Shown here in pieces: positions 13,801-28,200 of a DNA stretch of 64,000 bases. Positions within the stretch are counted from its first letter, which is position 1. Each line of letters opens with the position of its first letter. The position numbers were made by a program, and so were the translations under genes. The stretch spans positions 8,637,843 to 8,701,842 of the forward strand of contig JAEMBT020000003.1 in NCBI GenBank assembly GCA_018873245.2, written 5' to 3'. The notes under the pieces are model-generated. The model saw only the letters and a program-made list of their open reading frames with translations. It made no database searches and had not been told where the DNA came from. The DNA is from Archegozetes longisetosus (lineage: Eukaryota; Arthropoda; Arachnida; Sarcoptiformes; Trhypochthoniidae).

Positions 13801-16800
13801 GGAAAATTTATTTCTTAATTTTGTCATATTTTCTAACTTGAAGTATACCAATACTTAGGCATTCACTTATTCATTGTTTAACTGCAGAAAAGCTCAAAGC
13901 CAACAAAAATATAGAGCTATTTCAATAAATCTTTTGAGAGAAGTACTTCTTTAAACCAATTCGTATTATGCTCAAAGCAATTTCTCAATCGTAATAATTT
14001 ATTTTTTAATTTTGAAACCAACGAATCTTTAATTAACCATTTAATATATTGTTTTACTCTTTCCAATTGCTTGGGCGGCAATTTGAAAAAAACTTAGTAA
14101 ACGTACAGACGGGGCAACGAGAGTGTGCTTTCACTTATTGGTAATAACTAATATGAATGTGTGTCCAAGGTACAGCAGAAAGAGCCTTACCATTTTGAAA
14201 ATTTTCATTTCATATTTTCGACATTCATACTTGTGAATGATTACAAAGAAAAGTGAAACACTCTGATTACCTCATCTGTACATTTTAATAAACGCTTGAA
14301 GATATGGCAATATGAAAAGTTTATAAAGAATAATTAATTGAAACAATAGATCGAGTAGAAATAATTAAAAGGAGAGATTGTTTAGAAAAGCATAAAAAGT
14401 TGAGAATTAGAAATTGATTTAGCTGTTGAGGGAAAGTAAACCTCTATTTATTGTAATGACCAAAGTGCGCATAAGATATTATGAAGTGATGCTCCAGGCG
14501 TTTAATTTAATTACCTCTGATAAATCTTTATATACTTAAGATAAATGGCTCTAAATAAGCGAATAATTTTTTAAAATTAACATTTAAGCTCAGCTAACAT
14601 TTACTCACAAAGCAGTTTTGGTTTAGGCTTAACTCTATTTTGTCAGTTGCGCAAAACTACTTATTAAGGTTTTATTGTTCATGTGGTTTAAGAGATTAAT
14701 TGTTTATGTGTTTAATTTGCCCCTAAAAGAAGTCTTCCCTTTATAAACATTGTTTATCTGCACTGCACTCATGTTGAAAAAGCGTAACTAATTTGTACTG
14801 ATCTCAACAAACCATTATAGTTACAACAATTCCTCCATCTCAACCTTATTTCTCTTACAACATCTCACAAACGATAGTGAATCCCAATCCCAATCTTTTA
14901 TTACGATGATTGATATCAGTTAACGCAAATTTGATTTTCTCATCACTTTAACAATTTGTAAAGTGTTTAACACTATAGACAGATATACAGTACACACACC
15001 TAAGTGTTGATAAACAATCCATTTTGAGGTTAACATAGTTTGGAAAGAGATCTATCTTTAAAGCCTAGTTATTTTGTTGTAATAATAAGATGATTCACTT
15101 CTCAACTGTAAACTTAGATGAGTTACAATTCAATAGTAAAAGTAGAGGGTGTTGTCATTAAAATTTGAGCCTAGAGTCAATCTTTTTCTTCTTCATATTC
15201 TCCGAGCAATCATCTCTTCCTACGACTGACCTCTTGTCGTAACAATTTTTATCGCCGTAAAAAACACTTATGCTATCATTATATTAGGTTAATTTGTTGC
15301 GATACCCGTTACAAACTTGGGAGACGTGACAAACATGTTTCATGTTAGACAACACTTCACACTTTTGCCAACATTTTTTAGGAGAAGTTCGCAAAAGTCT
15401 AATTTGCCAAATCTCAAATCGCTCATAATTTTTTAGATCAAATATAAGAGCAGACAGAAAGCAAAAAGACATTTGAATGATGTGGGAAATAAGCGTTTAA
15501 TTCATATGTAGGTCTTTTAGAGACAACTATAATAATAAAGTGATGCATCGCTTTTGTTTTAAGCACAAAGCGTCAAATCGTATTTTGGGTCAATTTTAAT
15601 GCCAATTTTATTACTGAAAAAACTCTATATTATTTTATAGAAACTTTTATTGCACATCGATTCTACCTCTTTACCATTTCCGGATGTTAACAAGAATACA
15701 GATTCGATAAATGCTAATTAATAAGATTGTAATACTTTCTATATTGTTAGTGTTGTGCTAATAGTAAACAAGGAAAACTAGGGGAAACCAATGGGATCCA
15801 AGCGCACAAATTGTTTTATTCATAATTCACTCTGCGGTTCCCTTTCAAAACACTCAATACTATCCTCAAGTTTCCGCTCAGCTTTTTCGGATTCACGCAT
15901 CATTTCATCACATATTCAATGCATTGTTTTCTTACATATACTTTTTCCAAACTGTGAGAAACATTATATCGATGTTTTTCTCCAAAGCCTTCAGACTATT
16001 CATAGTAAATATTATTTGTAGTTATGTGACGGCTAAACATCAATGCGATGCAAATTGACAATAGAAGAGCAATTTAATAGACCAATTTGACGATTAGTTT
16101 GATTATATGGCACCGATCGAGAGTAACCTCGTATCTATAGCAGATCTATTGCTGTTACGGATGTGTTAGCGTTAGTCTCCCTTTAATTTTCAACACTTAT
16201 TCCCATTGATTGCCGACTGTGTCAAAGGAATTAGCACTTAATATGGCTCTGACTAAACACAGAGTATTACGAAAAATAGCCTATTCAAATAAATTCTAAT
16301 TATTAACGCATTTCACTCCAATCAAAGCCAAAACGTTCCTAATCTTTGCCTTCGAACTGATTTTAATTCAACTATTTTCTAATCGTATTACAATCTGAAT
16401 AATTAGCAGAACAATAATTGCAAACTTGGCTCATTCACAACTATTTCCTTTAATGAACTGAATACAAATTTGAATTCATGAACTTCGTGTCAGAGATATG
16501 AATCAAAAGTTAATACCAATATGATTTTAATTTGAAATACACAATGTATGTCACACTATAAAATAGTAACATACAGGTATGTGTAGCGTCAAATTGTTTT
16601 TCAAAGATTGAGCCTATCGTTTAGAAATTGAAGCAAACTTATCACTCTGTTCCAAAGCAATTAAATATTTGTATTGTTTCATGTTATGACGCACGCATGA
16701 AAATAGGTCTATCTAAATCAAATTTCGCAAAATAACCTTAAAAATTGCAAGTGATTCAATCAAATAGATTATTATCTAACAAATTGATTTATAGAACGAC

Positions 16801-17879
16801 AAATTTCACATTTTGATGTTATCTCCAACATTAACTCTTAGCTTTCTCAGAAGTATTTAGCGTAAAGCTTACCAAATAGCTTTATAATCATTACTTATAG
16901 AGCACTTTCGTCCGATATAAAAAACAAACTCATAAGTTATAATAAACAAATTAATAGATAAGAACATTATTACTAAGCCTGGAAATGAGATGATCTAAAA
17001 TTGGTCAAAACTCGTCACCTTTGATTAAAATGTTACTCATCATTGACTTGTAATCTATAATTTAGGCGCATTTTAACCTTACGCGCACACGAATACTGAA
17101 ATTAAAGCCCAGGTATATGATCATTTTGACACAAACTGAGATTAGAAAGTTCCCCAAACGAGTCTTATATTAAAAACTAATATAATATTTATCAGAACAT
17201 ATTTCAAACCACTTTGACTAATAGATGCAAACTATAGAGTTATGAGATTATGTTCAGTTGGTTTAGGGGATATATTATTAAATGTAACTTTTAATTCAAA
17301 AACTAATGAGTCATTGAAAATGCTTTTAAACTAATTAAGATGCTCTTAGAAAAAGGTTTATAGGCAATAACCCCATCCCTAAAGCATAATAATTCGCTAT
17401 TCACAATATACACGTAAACCAATCACATTTTTATTATGTAATCACATTTTGCAAACTTCTCTTTGTTCTCATGCTAATTAATTAGTTTATTGAAAGTGTG
17501 ACGTAAGCCCTAAAGTATAACACTTCAAATGTAAATTTAAATCAACACTTAATGCAAATCAATGCTCAGATGAAAAGTTTGGGAAAACTGTTTTCAAAAG
17601 TTAAGAAAAGTTTTTCAAAAAGTTTAGAAAACTTTTTCAAAAATGTATTTTAAAGAGATTTCTAAATTGGAAATGCATGCAAGAGAAACATTAATTTCAC
17701 GGTCTACGATGTGCCACTTGTCTGATTATTTGCCAAATACTTTATATACTTAGCGTAGAGTTAGTTTTATCAACAGTATGTATATTATCAAATGCAAATG
17801 GCACTGGCTAATGGCAGTCATTGTATGGAATGTAGAAGTAGTAGATGGTTAGCTTCAAGTAGAATTGGTTGTTATTTGA
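10853..17879. other. Gene-free AT-rich region
   Basis: Nothing coding is supported. A short (CTT)n run lies at 13,609-13,631. A cluster of GAAAAGTTTTTC-like words around 17,573-17,645 includes a 9-bp inverted repeat with a 3-nt loop. The open frame on the plus strand at 15.8 kb has no recognisable domain. Confidence 0.6.
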
Positions 17880-19255
17880 AATTCTGAATGAATGTGCGGA
17901 CACCGTGACGTCACACACTAGCGACAGAGAAATGTTATGAGACATCCGGCATCAAGCGATCGTTCATTATTTCCGGGCTATTCAATAGTGCACCTGTACC
18001 ATTCTACCATACATCCTCACATTCGTGCACAGCGTACACATACTTAACAGATCACAAAGTCTACCAACAGAAACCAAAATCTAAATTATCATTGCACTCG
18101 CTGCTAAACTCTATCTCTACTCTTGTTTATACCTCCAATGCTTGTTTAGTATCAGGCCGGAGGTTTCAGAGGATGACAATTTGCTATGAAATATATGTGA
18201 GTTTATCAGAGAAGGAGACAGACAGAGAAAGCGAGAAATTTTGTGCAAAACTTTGGGAATGCGTGGGAAATGCAATGAATGTTAAGCAAAGGTAACACAT
18301 CCACCGTCTGGCCCACACTATTTCGTATAATTATTTCACCAAATCATACAATTGACGAAACACAAGAATCTTCGCCCTGATATTAGACAACATTAGGAGA
18401 AGTAGAAATGGAAGAACTGCCTCTTGATTGTGATATTAACCAATCTTAATATGAGATATTGATAAGCGGTACGGAGTTAAGCATTTATTGGCAACATTCA
18501 TGCTCTCAGTAAGCGTAACTTACTAGTACTGTAGAGCCAGTAGTCGATCATTTAAACAGCTTCACTGTGAGTCTCCTCTCTCTTACATAATTTGGTGTTG
18601 AAGTATCGCTAGTGCAATACTGGATCTCATTCAGAACAATGCATCTCAAAGGCCGACCTGATGCGGCTCAGCCCCCCTTCTATTGAAGGTATTTGCCATT
18701 GGCTTGAAGCCGGTCGCTCCTGAAGTAAATACAGTGTTAGCTTTGCGTTCGACTCATAGTGTATCACTCAATACGGCCGGTCTAAGTGAACGACCGAAAC
18801 GTTTCGCAGGTGTAGTCGCGCGACTCGTTTTGCTCTCAAACTCAATCTCGATCTCTTCAATGCAAGAATCAGATGTTCAAACTTTATATAAATTCGTGCT
18901 CAGGTATTGCCCATTATATTGTCTTTAGTGATGCGCAGACCGAAAATCTTTATGTCATATTCCGTTGACGTAGTCTTTACTGTTTCTGTTCAACGAGAAT
19001 ATAGTGAAATCAGCGCCAACTTGTTTTCAAACATATATTTGCCATAAACTGACAGTCAGTGCATCCGAACTATTCTTGATCGTACGATTTAGTTTGCCGG
19101 TGGCTTTTGTTATAGTAAGCCAAGGCTGAGGTACGGATTTATTCAAATAAGTTGATCGCTCGTTCAATCGGTATCAGTCTGTCTGTAATGCTTGTGGGCA
19201 TTCCTTAGATGTGATACTTTTAAGAACTACTGTTAACCGATTGATATTCGCTTCA
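17880..19255 (+). promoter_or_regulatory. Presumed 5' regulatory region / 5' UTR of KLF gene A
   Basis: Base composition becomes visibly less AT-rich here and CpGs appear, in contrast to the tens of kilobases on either side. The region holds a perfect CRE palindrome (17,906) and two 12-bp CpG palindromes (18,795 and 18,814). A TCAGT initiator-like word lies at 19,174-19,178, with a weak AT-rich CAAATAA about 30 bp upstream. An ATG-poor open frame spans 18,683-18,928. It contains CAG|GTATTG at 18,901, which could be the donor of a 5' untranslated exon. All promoter assignments are inference from position and motif. Confidence 0.45.
17906..17913. promoter_or_regulatory. Perfect cAMP-response element TGACGTCA
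   Basis: The 8-bp palindrome is the full CREB/ATF consensus. It lies about 1.35 kb upstream of the KLF A start codon, at the left edge of the less AT-rich 5' region. Its position makes a regulatory role plausible, but one 8-mer can arise by chance in 64 kb. Confidence 0.4.
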
Positions 19256-19384
19256 ATGTCGACGGGGTGTTCAGTGATTCTCTCGCCAGTATCTATTGCT
19301 GAACCACCATCTGCCGCATTACCGCTATCAGCTTCTGGACTTCGCTTCACAGCTATGAGTAACGAAATGACTGATTTTCAAGAC
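19256..19384 (+). CDS. KLF gene A, coding exon 1 (residues 1-43)
   Basis: This exon encodes the first 43 residues of a Krüppel-like factor. The frame is open back to a TAA at 19,148. The first in-frame ATG is at 19,256 (MSTGCSVIL...); upstream only GTG and other non-ATG codons are available, so this start is preferred. A second in-frame ATG is at residue 34, another at 38. The exon ends ...NEMTDFQD followed by a consensus donor GTAAGT at 19,385, in phase 0. The paralogous gene B ends its first exon with NEMTDFHD and a donor at the same codon, which strongly supports this exon even though it is short and the rest of it is not conserved between the two genes. Confidence 0.82.
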
Positions 19385-19718
19385 GTAAGTTATTCGCGTT
19401 GGCAAACACGAAGTTTCCAATATTTTGTCAATGACTTAATGTTTTTGCTCCTAAGGCTGACCTGTCTTTTAACTCTAAACTATAAAAGCCAATACTTCAT
19501 TTTTAGCTGCCTATCAAACGAGCGTTTGGGGCGTTATTCAGTTAAAACGCTAACTTATACTTGTCTTGTCTTTTAAAACTAAATTTTCTGCACGAGTTAT
19601 AGTTTATTTTAAAATCTTTCATAAGTCAAGTGTTTCAGACGTTCCTATCGGACTGTATAAAGTGTCGAATCTGTTTCTAAAGCTTCGAACTGAGACTTCA
19701 TTTTCTTTTATATTATAG
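19385..19718 (+). other. Intron 1 of KLF gene A (334 bp, phase 0)
   Basis: It begins GTAAGT and ends with a pyrimidine-rich tract and TATTATAG. It contains nothing else recognisable. It sits at the same codon position as the 8.2-kb intron of gene B, so the two introns are homologous but differ about 25-fold in length. Confidence 0.85.
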
Positions 19719-21029
<1,311 letters not shown>

Positions 21030-21420
21030 TTATTTGAGATCACATTTGGCATACAATTTGTTTCATTAGAATCATTGAGTGCCTGTGCGTACCATCAAAT
21101 TATTGAGAAACCCTTTTTTGTGTGGATGCGAACGAAATTGGCCATAAAACGGGCCCAACACGTGAATGTGTGCTAAACAAGGTTTGAATTGAATACAGCG
21201 TGTCTACTCTCACAAACAAAATATCCATTAAACAAAAAATGCCAGTTCTGCCTAGTCTTCCACTGATGGCCATGACTCAGCATGAATGGTGAGTTACGAG
21301 AGACGTTACCGTATATTTGAGAGTTGACTTATGTGTTAGAAAAAAAGATGTACTTTTCAAATGGAGAGGCAGCTGCTATTCAGATCAATGTAATAAAGTA
21401 TATATGCAATAACATTAATA
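21030..21420 (+). other. Probable 3' UTR of KLF gene A with AATAAA at 21,392-21,397
   Basis: The first canonical AATAAA after the stop lies at 21,392, about 360 bp downstream. The exact cleavage site cannot be seen, and later AATAAA words also exist, so the transcript end is inferred. Confidence 0.4.
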
Positions 21421-22211
21421 TGAACCAGACAAAGGTAGCTATACTTCTATCATATACAACAAGGCATGAAATGGCATTTGCATGCAAACAATAATACAAC
21501 TCTACTCTTAAGCACTTATCTTAAGGTAAAAAATCATTTGCAACTTACCATCCTTGGAAAGATTGGTTCCGCATAAGCAAAACTTAATGAGAAAGCTGTA
21601 GTCTTACAGTGAGATAATGTTACAGTTCTGCTCAATTTGACTGTATAGGAGATGATAAGGAAAATAACTTATTATTGATAATAGGTATTTTCGTATAACT
21701 ACTTTTAATGCTATTTATCTGAACATTACAAACCAAATCTATTGCTGTCTGTGTGATTCATGGTTTTTATCCCAATTATAATTGACTAAAGCATTAACAA
21801 CAGCTTCTCTCTAAACAGAATCAATCTAACAAACAAAAGTACAGCTAAGACAAAATCAATTAAGAATGGCATAGATGATCAAATAGTTTGCCAACAAATA
21901 ATTGACAAAATATGACTTTTTACTTAATAGTAAGCTTACAAAAAAGACTGACAAAAGTGTTATATGTAATGAGAAAGATTGTCAATTGAAAAACATACTT
22001 AATTATACTAATTACTAATCAATACAGTGCCACAACAAAATCAATATTCATTAAGCTTAACACTGAATAACTGATCGTCTCAATTAATTAACTAACCTAT
22101 TAATTTATGAAAAAAATATAATACTGTTGTAACTTTGATTGTATTATATCTGTCATACACTTCATGTAAGATTCATTTTATCTAATTTTAATGTTACCGA
22201 TGATAATAACG

Positions 22212-22237
22212 ATAATAATAATAATAATAATAATAAT
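22212..22237. repeat. (AAT)n microsatellite
   Basis: An uninterrupted trinucleotide run in the 3' flank of KLF gene A. Confidence 0.95.
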
Positions 22238-25200
22238 GAAGTTTCAAACTTGAAATGTTTTCATTGATTTATTTGTTTAGTCAATTGAAGTAATAATGAC
22301 TACAAAGGTTTGAAGCGGCAAACAAGAAACCAGAAATAGCTATTATATTAAACAGCAATAATAATAGGTGTAGAAAAAAACTTTCATATTCTCTCGCTTT
22401 AAACATCTAATAGAAATTTTTGATCGATAATATTTTTATTATGTTGACCAACAGCTCAATAATACTAACTATTCACAATCACATCCATAACGAGGTATTA
22501 AAGTTCAGAACTATTTCATTTGTTCGATTGAGTTATTACAAGAGTAGGTGTTATACCATTCAAAATATAAATTAGATCTCGTACTCCAGGTAGAAATCAT
22601 ATAATTTATTTCATGCCTCTTACCAAATGGCAATTTTATTACGCAAAACAGATCGGTGTTTGAGGAAGATTGCAAAAAAAGTAAATTAATAACTGAATAA
22701 ATTCAGTAGACATTTAAGAAAAAATTAAATACATTCATCAAACAATCATTAGTGAGGGCCAGCATGATTTAACAAATAGTTTAGTTGCCTAAGACTGAAA
22801 CCACTTAAAAGCTTGAATTAATACAGAGACAGAACGAATTTTGGTACTGCGAACCTATGCAAATAGACCAATGATAGTCCTGGTCCAAGTTCCGAGGCTT
22901 GGCTGGTGTTCACCAAATAATAAATGACTCAGCTTGAAATCAAGACATTGATTGATTTGCATCATGTGCTAATGTCTAATTGCTGATCATTTTAATGCTT
23001 TGCATAAGACTTGGGTCTTCAGTACAATCTAAGATTCTCGTAATTCGATCCGTTTGAATGCCAGCATTTAATATTTGCCATACAATGAGCACCATTCGAA
23101 AGAAAACATAATATGATATGTTAGAGAAGGAGATGACTTACAATTTTTGGAAGTGCGTGGTTTGCAATGCCTTTTTTCATAAGTTTCATACTCGGCATGT
23201 GTCCCAATTCGGTTACGCAATATATAATACATGGCTCTACGAGATAGAGTCATGTTATGCCTCTTTCTATCTTTTCTTGTTCTTCTTTCCCCAGACAACT
23301 AATTAAGAAGAAAAACTTAATAACTAATTGAAAAGCTCGTTAACTATCTTATATAAGAAGAGAGCAAAAACCGAAATCTCTAATGACAGCAATGAGCTAC
23401 TCAAAAGTTTTTCTAAATTTTTTCCAAACTTTTCAAACCAATGATTGAATGGTAATAAGGAAATAAAAAATGTGCAAAATAGGAAATAATCATTATTATG
23501 CATTATATATTGGAAAATTATTAAATGGTAACACGTGTTTGCTGTGTCCGTACAAATCTTATATCTGTAACGCAGCGGGTGAGACAAAAAACTTAGAGGA
23601 GAAGTTCACCGTCAATGGGGGGTCACTACTCTCAGACACACCATTTTATTTGAGAATGGAAGCAAATTTTTAAAACTTATAAATTGCTTCTCTTCTTATC
23701 CGTCACATCTGATACCAACTAAAGTTTCTTATTTTCGCGTTTACATCTACTCAAATCATAATAAGTATATTATAGTTTGGGAAAAGATGAAACTGTTTTT
23801 GCTTTAGCTTATATGAGAGATAATTCATAACAAATTTATGGGCTAGTTCTACTGCTTGGCATTCAACGTAAAAACAATGACAAAAAATGAGCGCCTATTC
23901 GACAAAAACCTAATTCTTAAGGCAGGTGAAAATGCTATATGTATTCCGCTTTCAAACGACTGATAATTTTTTTGTTGCTATTCATAACTTTTCAACAAAC
24001 TTGCGGACGCAACAAAATGTGGTGCTTGTATTCAAAATACAGTTATCTGTGTTATTATTATCAATAAATAACTGAATATTTAGTCAGATAACAATTAGTA
24101 ATATAGCGCTCAAATCGATAGACAAGTAGAAAAGATTGAAAAATAATTAGATTTTGAAGTAGTTCTCAAAGTATAGTTAGTGCTAATAGAATATGTGTGG
24201 TCTTAGATGAGTGTCTGATCAATTGAAATGGATTGAGTCAATAACGAAAAGAATGGTAAGCCTTACTGTTGAGAGATCTTCAGTAAATGAGTAATCAATT
24301 GATAGTGTTACAAACGAATAATTACGAATAGTTTAGTACAACTTATAGCAAGGTTTTTATCCAATTTGTGTATGTCTTTTCTAATAACCAATTCTAGTGT
24401 AACAAACAAGATTAAGAAAATAATTGATGTTAAGTAAAGTCTAACACAGCTTTCTATTATGTTTCAATCTTGCTTGGTTTCAATCTTCTTGATGGTTAAG
24501 CTTAAAAATAAAGAGCTAGCAATGAAAAGTGTGTGAATCTATTTTCAGATTAGTTATCCATCTTAATTGATGCATAGATAACACTTTAATTTGACGCATA
24601 CATTTGGCTGAAGGACAACAAAACGAGATATACTCGAATACTTAATAATACTATTCGCATTTTCAGTGTCATTTTAATTACAACTTCACGATCAATAGAA
24701 CGCAATTAACGTCACTAAAGCTAAGGGCATTGTTTGCAAGCTTAGACCTCAAAGTATTAAGAGTCACCCTTTGAAGGTTTCTCAAATAAGCCATTTTTAA
24801 TTTGTTTATTTCATTCGGTAAACATGCATTTTGTCAACATTGATATCTTATGAAAACAGTCTCGACTTTTTGTAGTGAATGAGTGTTTGATGTTGTGCAA
24901 CACAAACCTCCCACTTATTAATATGAAAACTCAAATTGAATGCGAAGGCTTTATGGGACTCAAACAAAAAATGTTTAATCAAATAATATAAATGAATGAA
25001 AAAAGTGAATTTAAAACATTTCGGACAGTTTTGAGGAAAAGAGATAATAAAGGTTTAGATTGAGATGGTTAGAGAGAAAATGAATGTATTAATAATTTAG
25101 TTTATGAAATGAAAAAAACAATAATTTGCATAGAGTAATGATTTAGTATTAGATTTAGTAGGGCACGGCTCTAATAAAAACTCTTCTAATCAGGCAATAT

Positions 25201-28200
25201 GTATGCTCAACAATTACAGATATAACCAACATCTGACCATATTTATAATTTCAAATATTCATATATTTCACAATTTTCCCCCCACTGAATATGAAAATCT
25301 TTTCAACGAAAACCCTGTTTCAAGCATACTTTCCATATTCAGTCACATATAGTTAACGTTTGAAAAGTGAAAACAGATTTCAAAATGCCAATCAAATTGC
25401 ATTAAGAGTGATCGTATCATTAATTGAATGATAGTTTAACTTAAATTATATAGAATCAACTTGAAAGTTGCACCACAGCGTAAAACATCCTATTTGTGAA
25501 TGAGGCAAACATGCTCAAAATAGATTCAAACAACCAAATATTCTTCTGGACATATCACCAATTAGCCTAACTCTAACTCCAACACTAACTATATTTTTAT
25601 GGATTTACTCAAGCATTCAATTTCTCACTATCAATAAATTTGATGAATGTTGCATCAAAAATCTCAATTTTGATTTATTTCTAAAAATGAGCCCAAAATA
25701 AATCATGTCTCAAAGCAGAAAATGCATTTTTAGGTGAAATGCGCAAATAAACTTTATTTAGGATCAATTTGATTCGGCAGACGAATAATTTGAGTATCTT
25801 CAGAACTTTAAACTACTTGTTTAGAGTGATTCCAGTGTATAAAAAGGTCGGTTTAGGTTAGGGAACAATTACAATTTACCTATTAAGAGAATAACTACAA
25901 TTTGAGTAACTTTGACCACACTATGTGTTGATAGACGTGTTGATTCTTAGCCTCTAATTTTGTGAACGCGGCCGACACCGCAATCACAAAGTACTTAAGA
26001 ATGCGCTCTAAAGTGTAAGTTTTAGTTGAGTCAATTCAATTTTTTACAGAATGAACGTATGTATCATATTGTAAACTGAATATTCAATATTGAGTTATTC
26101 TCCCCTACTATCGTGTTATGAGCCTATGGGTATGGTATGCAGACCGCAAATGCTATTTTGCCCACAATCAAAAAACCATTAATTGGAGACGTTAAAAATT
26201 GAATTAAACTCAATACAAAATGTAAACTATTAGATTAATTTGCAAACCAATCTGGCATATGTTCGTTTTACTAATGCTTTTATGAAAGCAAATAGTTGTC
26301 TGTTGACATGTTTAAATAACAACTAAACCATATACGTTTTCAGTAAGTTTACTCTATAAAAATTGATTTCAATTCCACAAATGATCACTTGACAAATATA
26401 TTATTCAATTTGTCAAAAATATCAGAGCTATGTCATTTTCTGTCATAAAAATGTTTCAACAAAAGTGTATTAGAAACAGATTGAGGGAATTCACCGTTTT
26501 TTTTCAATATAAGGGACTTGAGCTTACTGTCGCGTTTTTAGCAGTTTTGTTTTATTGAATTTTGTTTTCACGTCCTTCAACGCACAGTTTGATTAAAATA
26601 GTGATAAATTCATCAAAGGCGATTGTAGACTAATGTTTGCTATTTATTATGATTAGATAAATATTTTGCGACTTATTTGCCATTTGACAGGTCGTATGTT
26701 ACTATAAGAATGAATCTATAACAAACCCTTTAAATGGCTTTTCAATAAGATTGAAATTCTTGAATTGTTTTTGAAAAATATTTCAATAAATCATCGATCA
26801 ATATTTAAAACTTAAAAAAATGAAAACTGAAGCAAAAAAAAGTATATTGAGCGATACAATTGGCTGAATGTGGACAGATTCACCATTAAAAGATTATTGT
26901 TATTATTGTTATCTAGAAATGATAAATGATCTAGTACTAGATTGTATTGCAGTTAGATTGAATACAAGCTTTCATATCCTTTATTTAACATTTGCTTTTC
27001 TTCAAGCTTAACTAGTTTTTGGTTTGATATCGTTAGAGCGTTACACCAAAACACAAAAGTATTGCCAGTGGGACTCAAGCGACAAAATTCAACTATTCCT
27101 TCTATTATTTGCTTATTGTCACATTCATTTATTGGCATAAGTATATTATTGACTTGATTTGCAATCTTCCGCTAACTTTCCCAATCTTTACTTTTTGAAG
27201 TACACTAACAGGTCATCGTTTCCTCAGCACTAAATTTACTTTAATTTGTTTTCTTCAGCCTGCAATCAATATTGAGCAAAAATGAAAAAAACTAAGCAAA
27301 TATCACTATTTGGCTAAGAGTATTGTGTCAATTCAATAATGCAATCAACAATCAGCGAATCGATTGCATCAAAATGACGACACTTCTGATTAATATAGTT
27401 TAAGAAGTATTTCAAATAAACAGTATAGGAATAGCTTTCAATTTTATAGAGTCTAAAAATACTTCATCTCTAATATTCTGATACTAGTCGCTTACAAATT
27501 ATAGTTTCAACAATTCGATTACCATTTTTTCAACCTTCAAATATGGTAAGCAATTGGGCTCTCAGTCGTTTAATTTTATTATAGTAACTTATAAGTAGAG
27601 TCATCGATTCGTTAATTCGGTTGTTCTCATTTTCAATCTGATTGGCTCTCGATTTATGGTTTTATTTTACTTTATAAATAATTTCTATCCAATTATCCTT
27701 AGCTTCACTTAAGTGGTTAGTCAAAAATAGCAATAAAATATAGTTTTTTTTATTCTTATAACTTAATAAGCATCACATAAGAAAGTTGTAGCCATAAAGA
27801 AAGCCTAGATTAAGAGCTACCGCATTAGTAATCGTTCTGTTGATAACTTATAATTTTCTGAAATACCATTAATGCCAGCTCTATATTATATATGTTAAAG
27901 TAATAGAAACTTTTACTGTCTATTATTGTCGATCATATTTAATTGTAGTTGACATTGTTTAAAGTCGTATTGAAGAATACAATACAAAACTAGCTGCCAT
28001 AAATGCAATCATAACTAATTCAAGTATTGTTTGTGTGCAAAGTCACTGAAGGCGATTCGTTGAATTTGTTTAAGTCAAATAATCATTGTTCATTGTGATA
28101 ATCACGGAAACTCATGCAATGAACCCAACTAATTCTCCGGATTGGATGCCATTTTCTAATTGCTTCCTTTATGACACTTATCAATTATAATCTAAATAAT

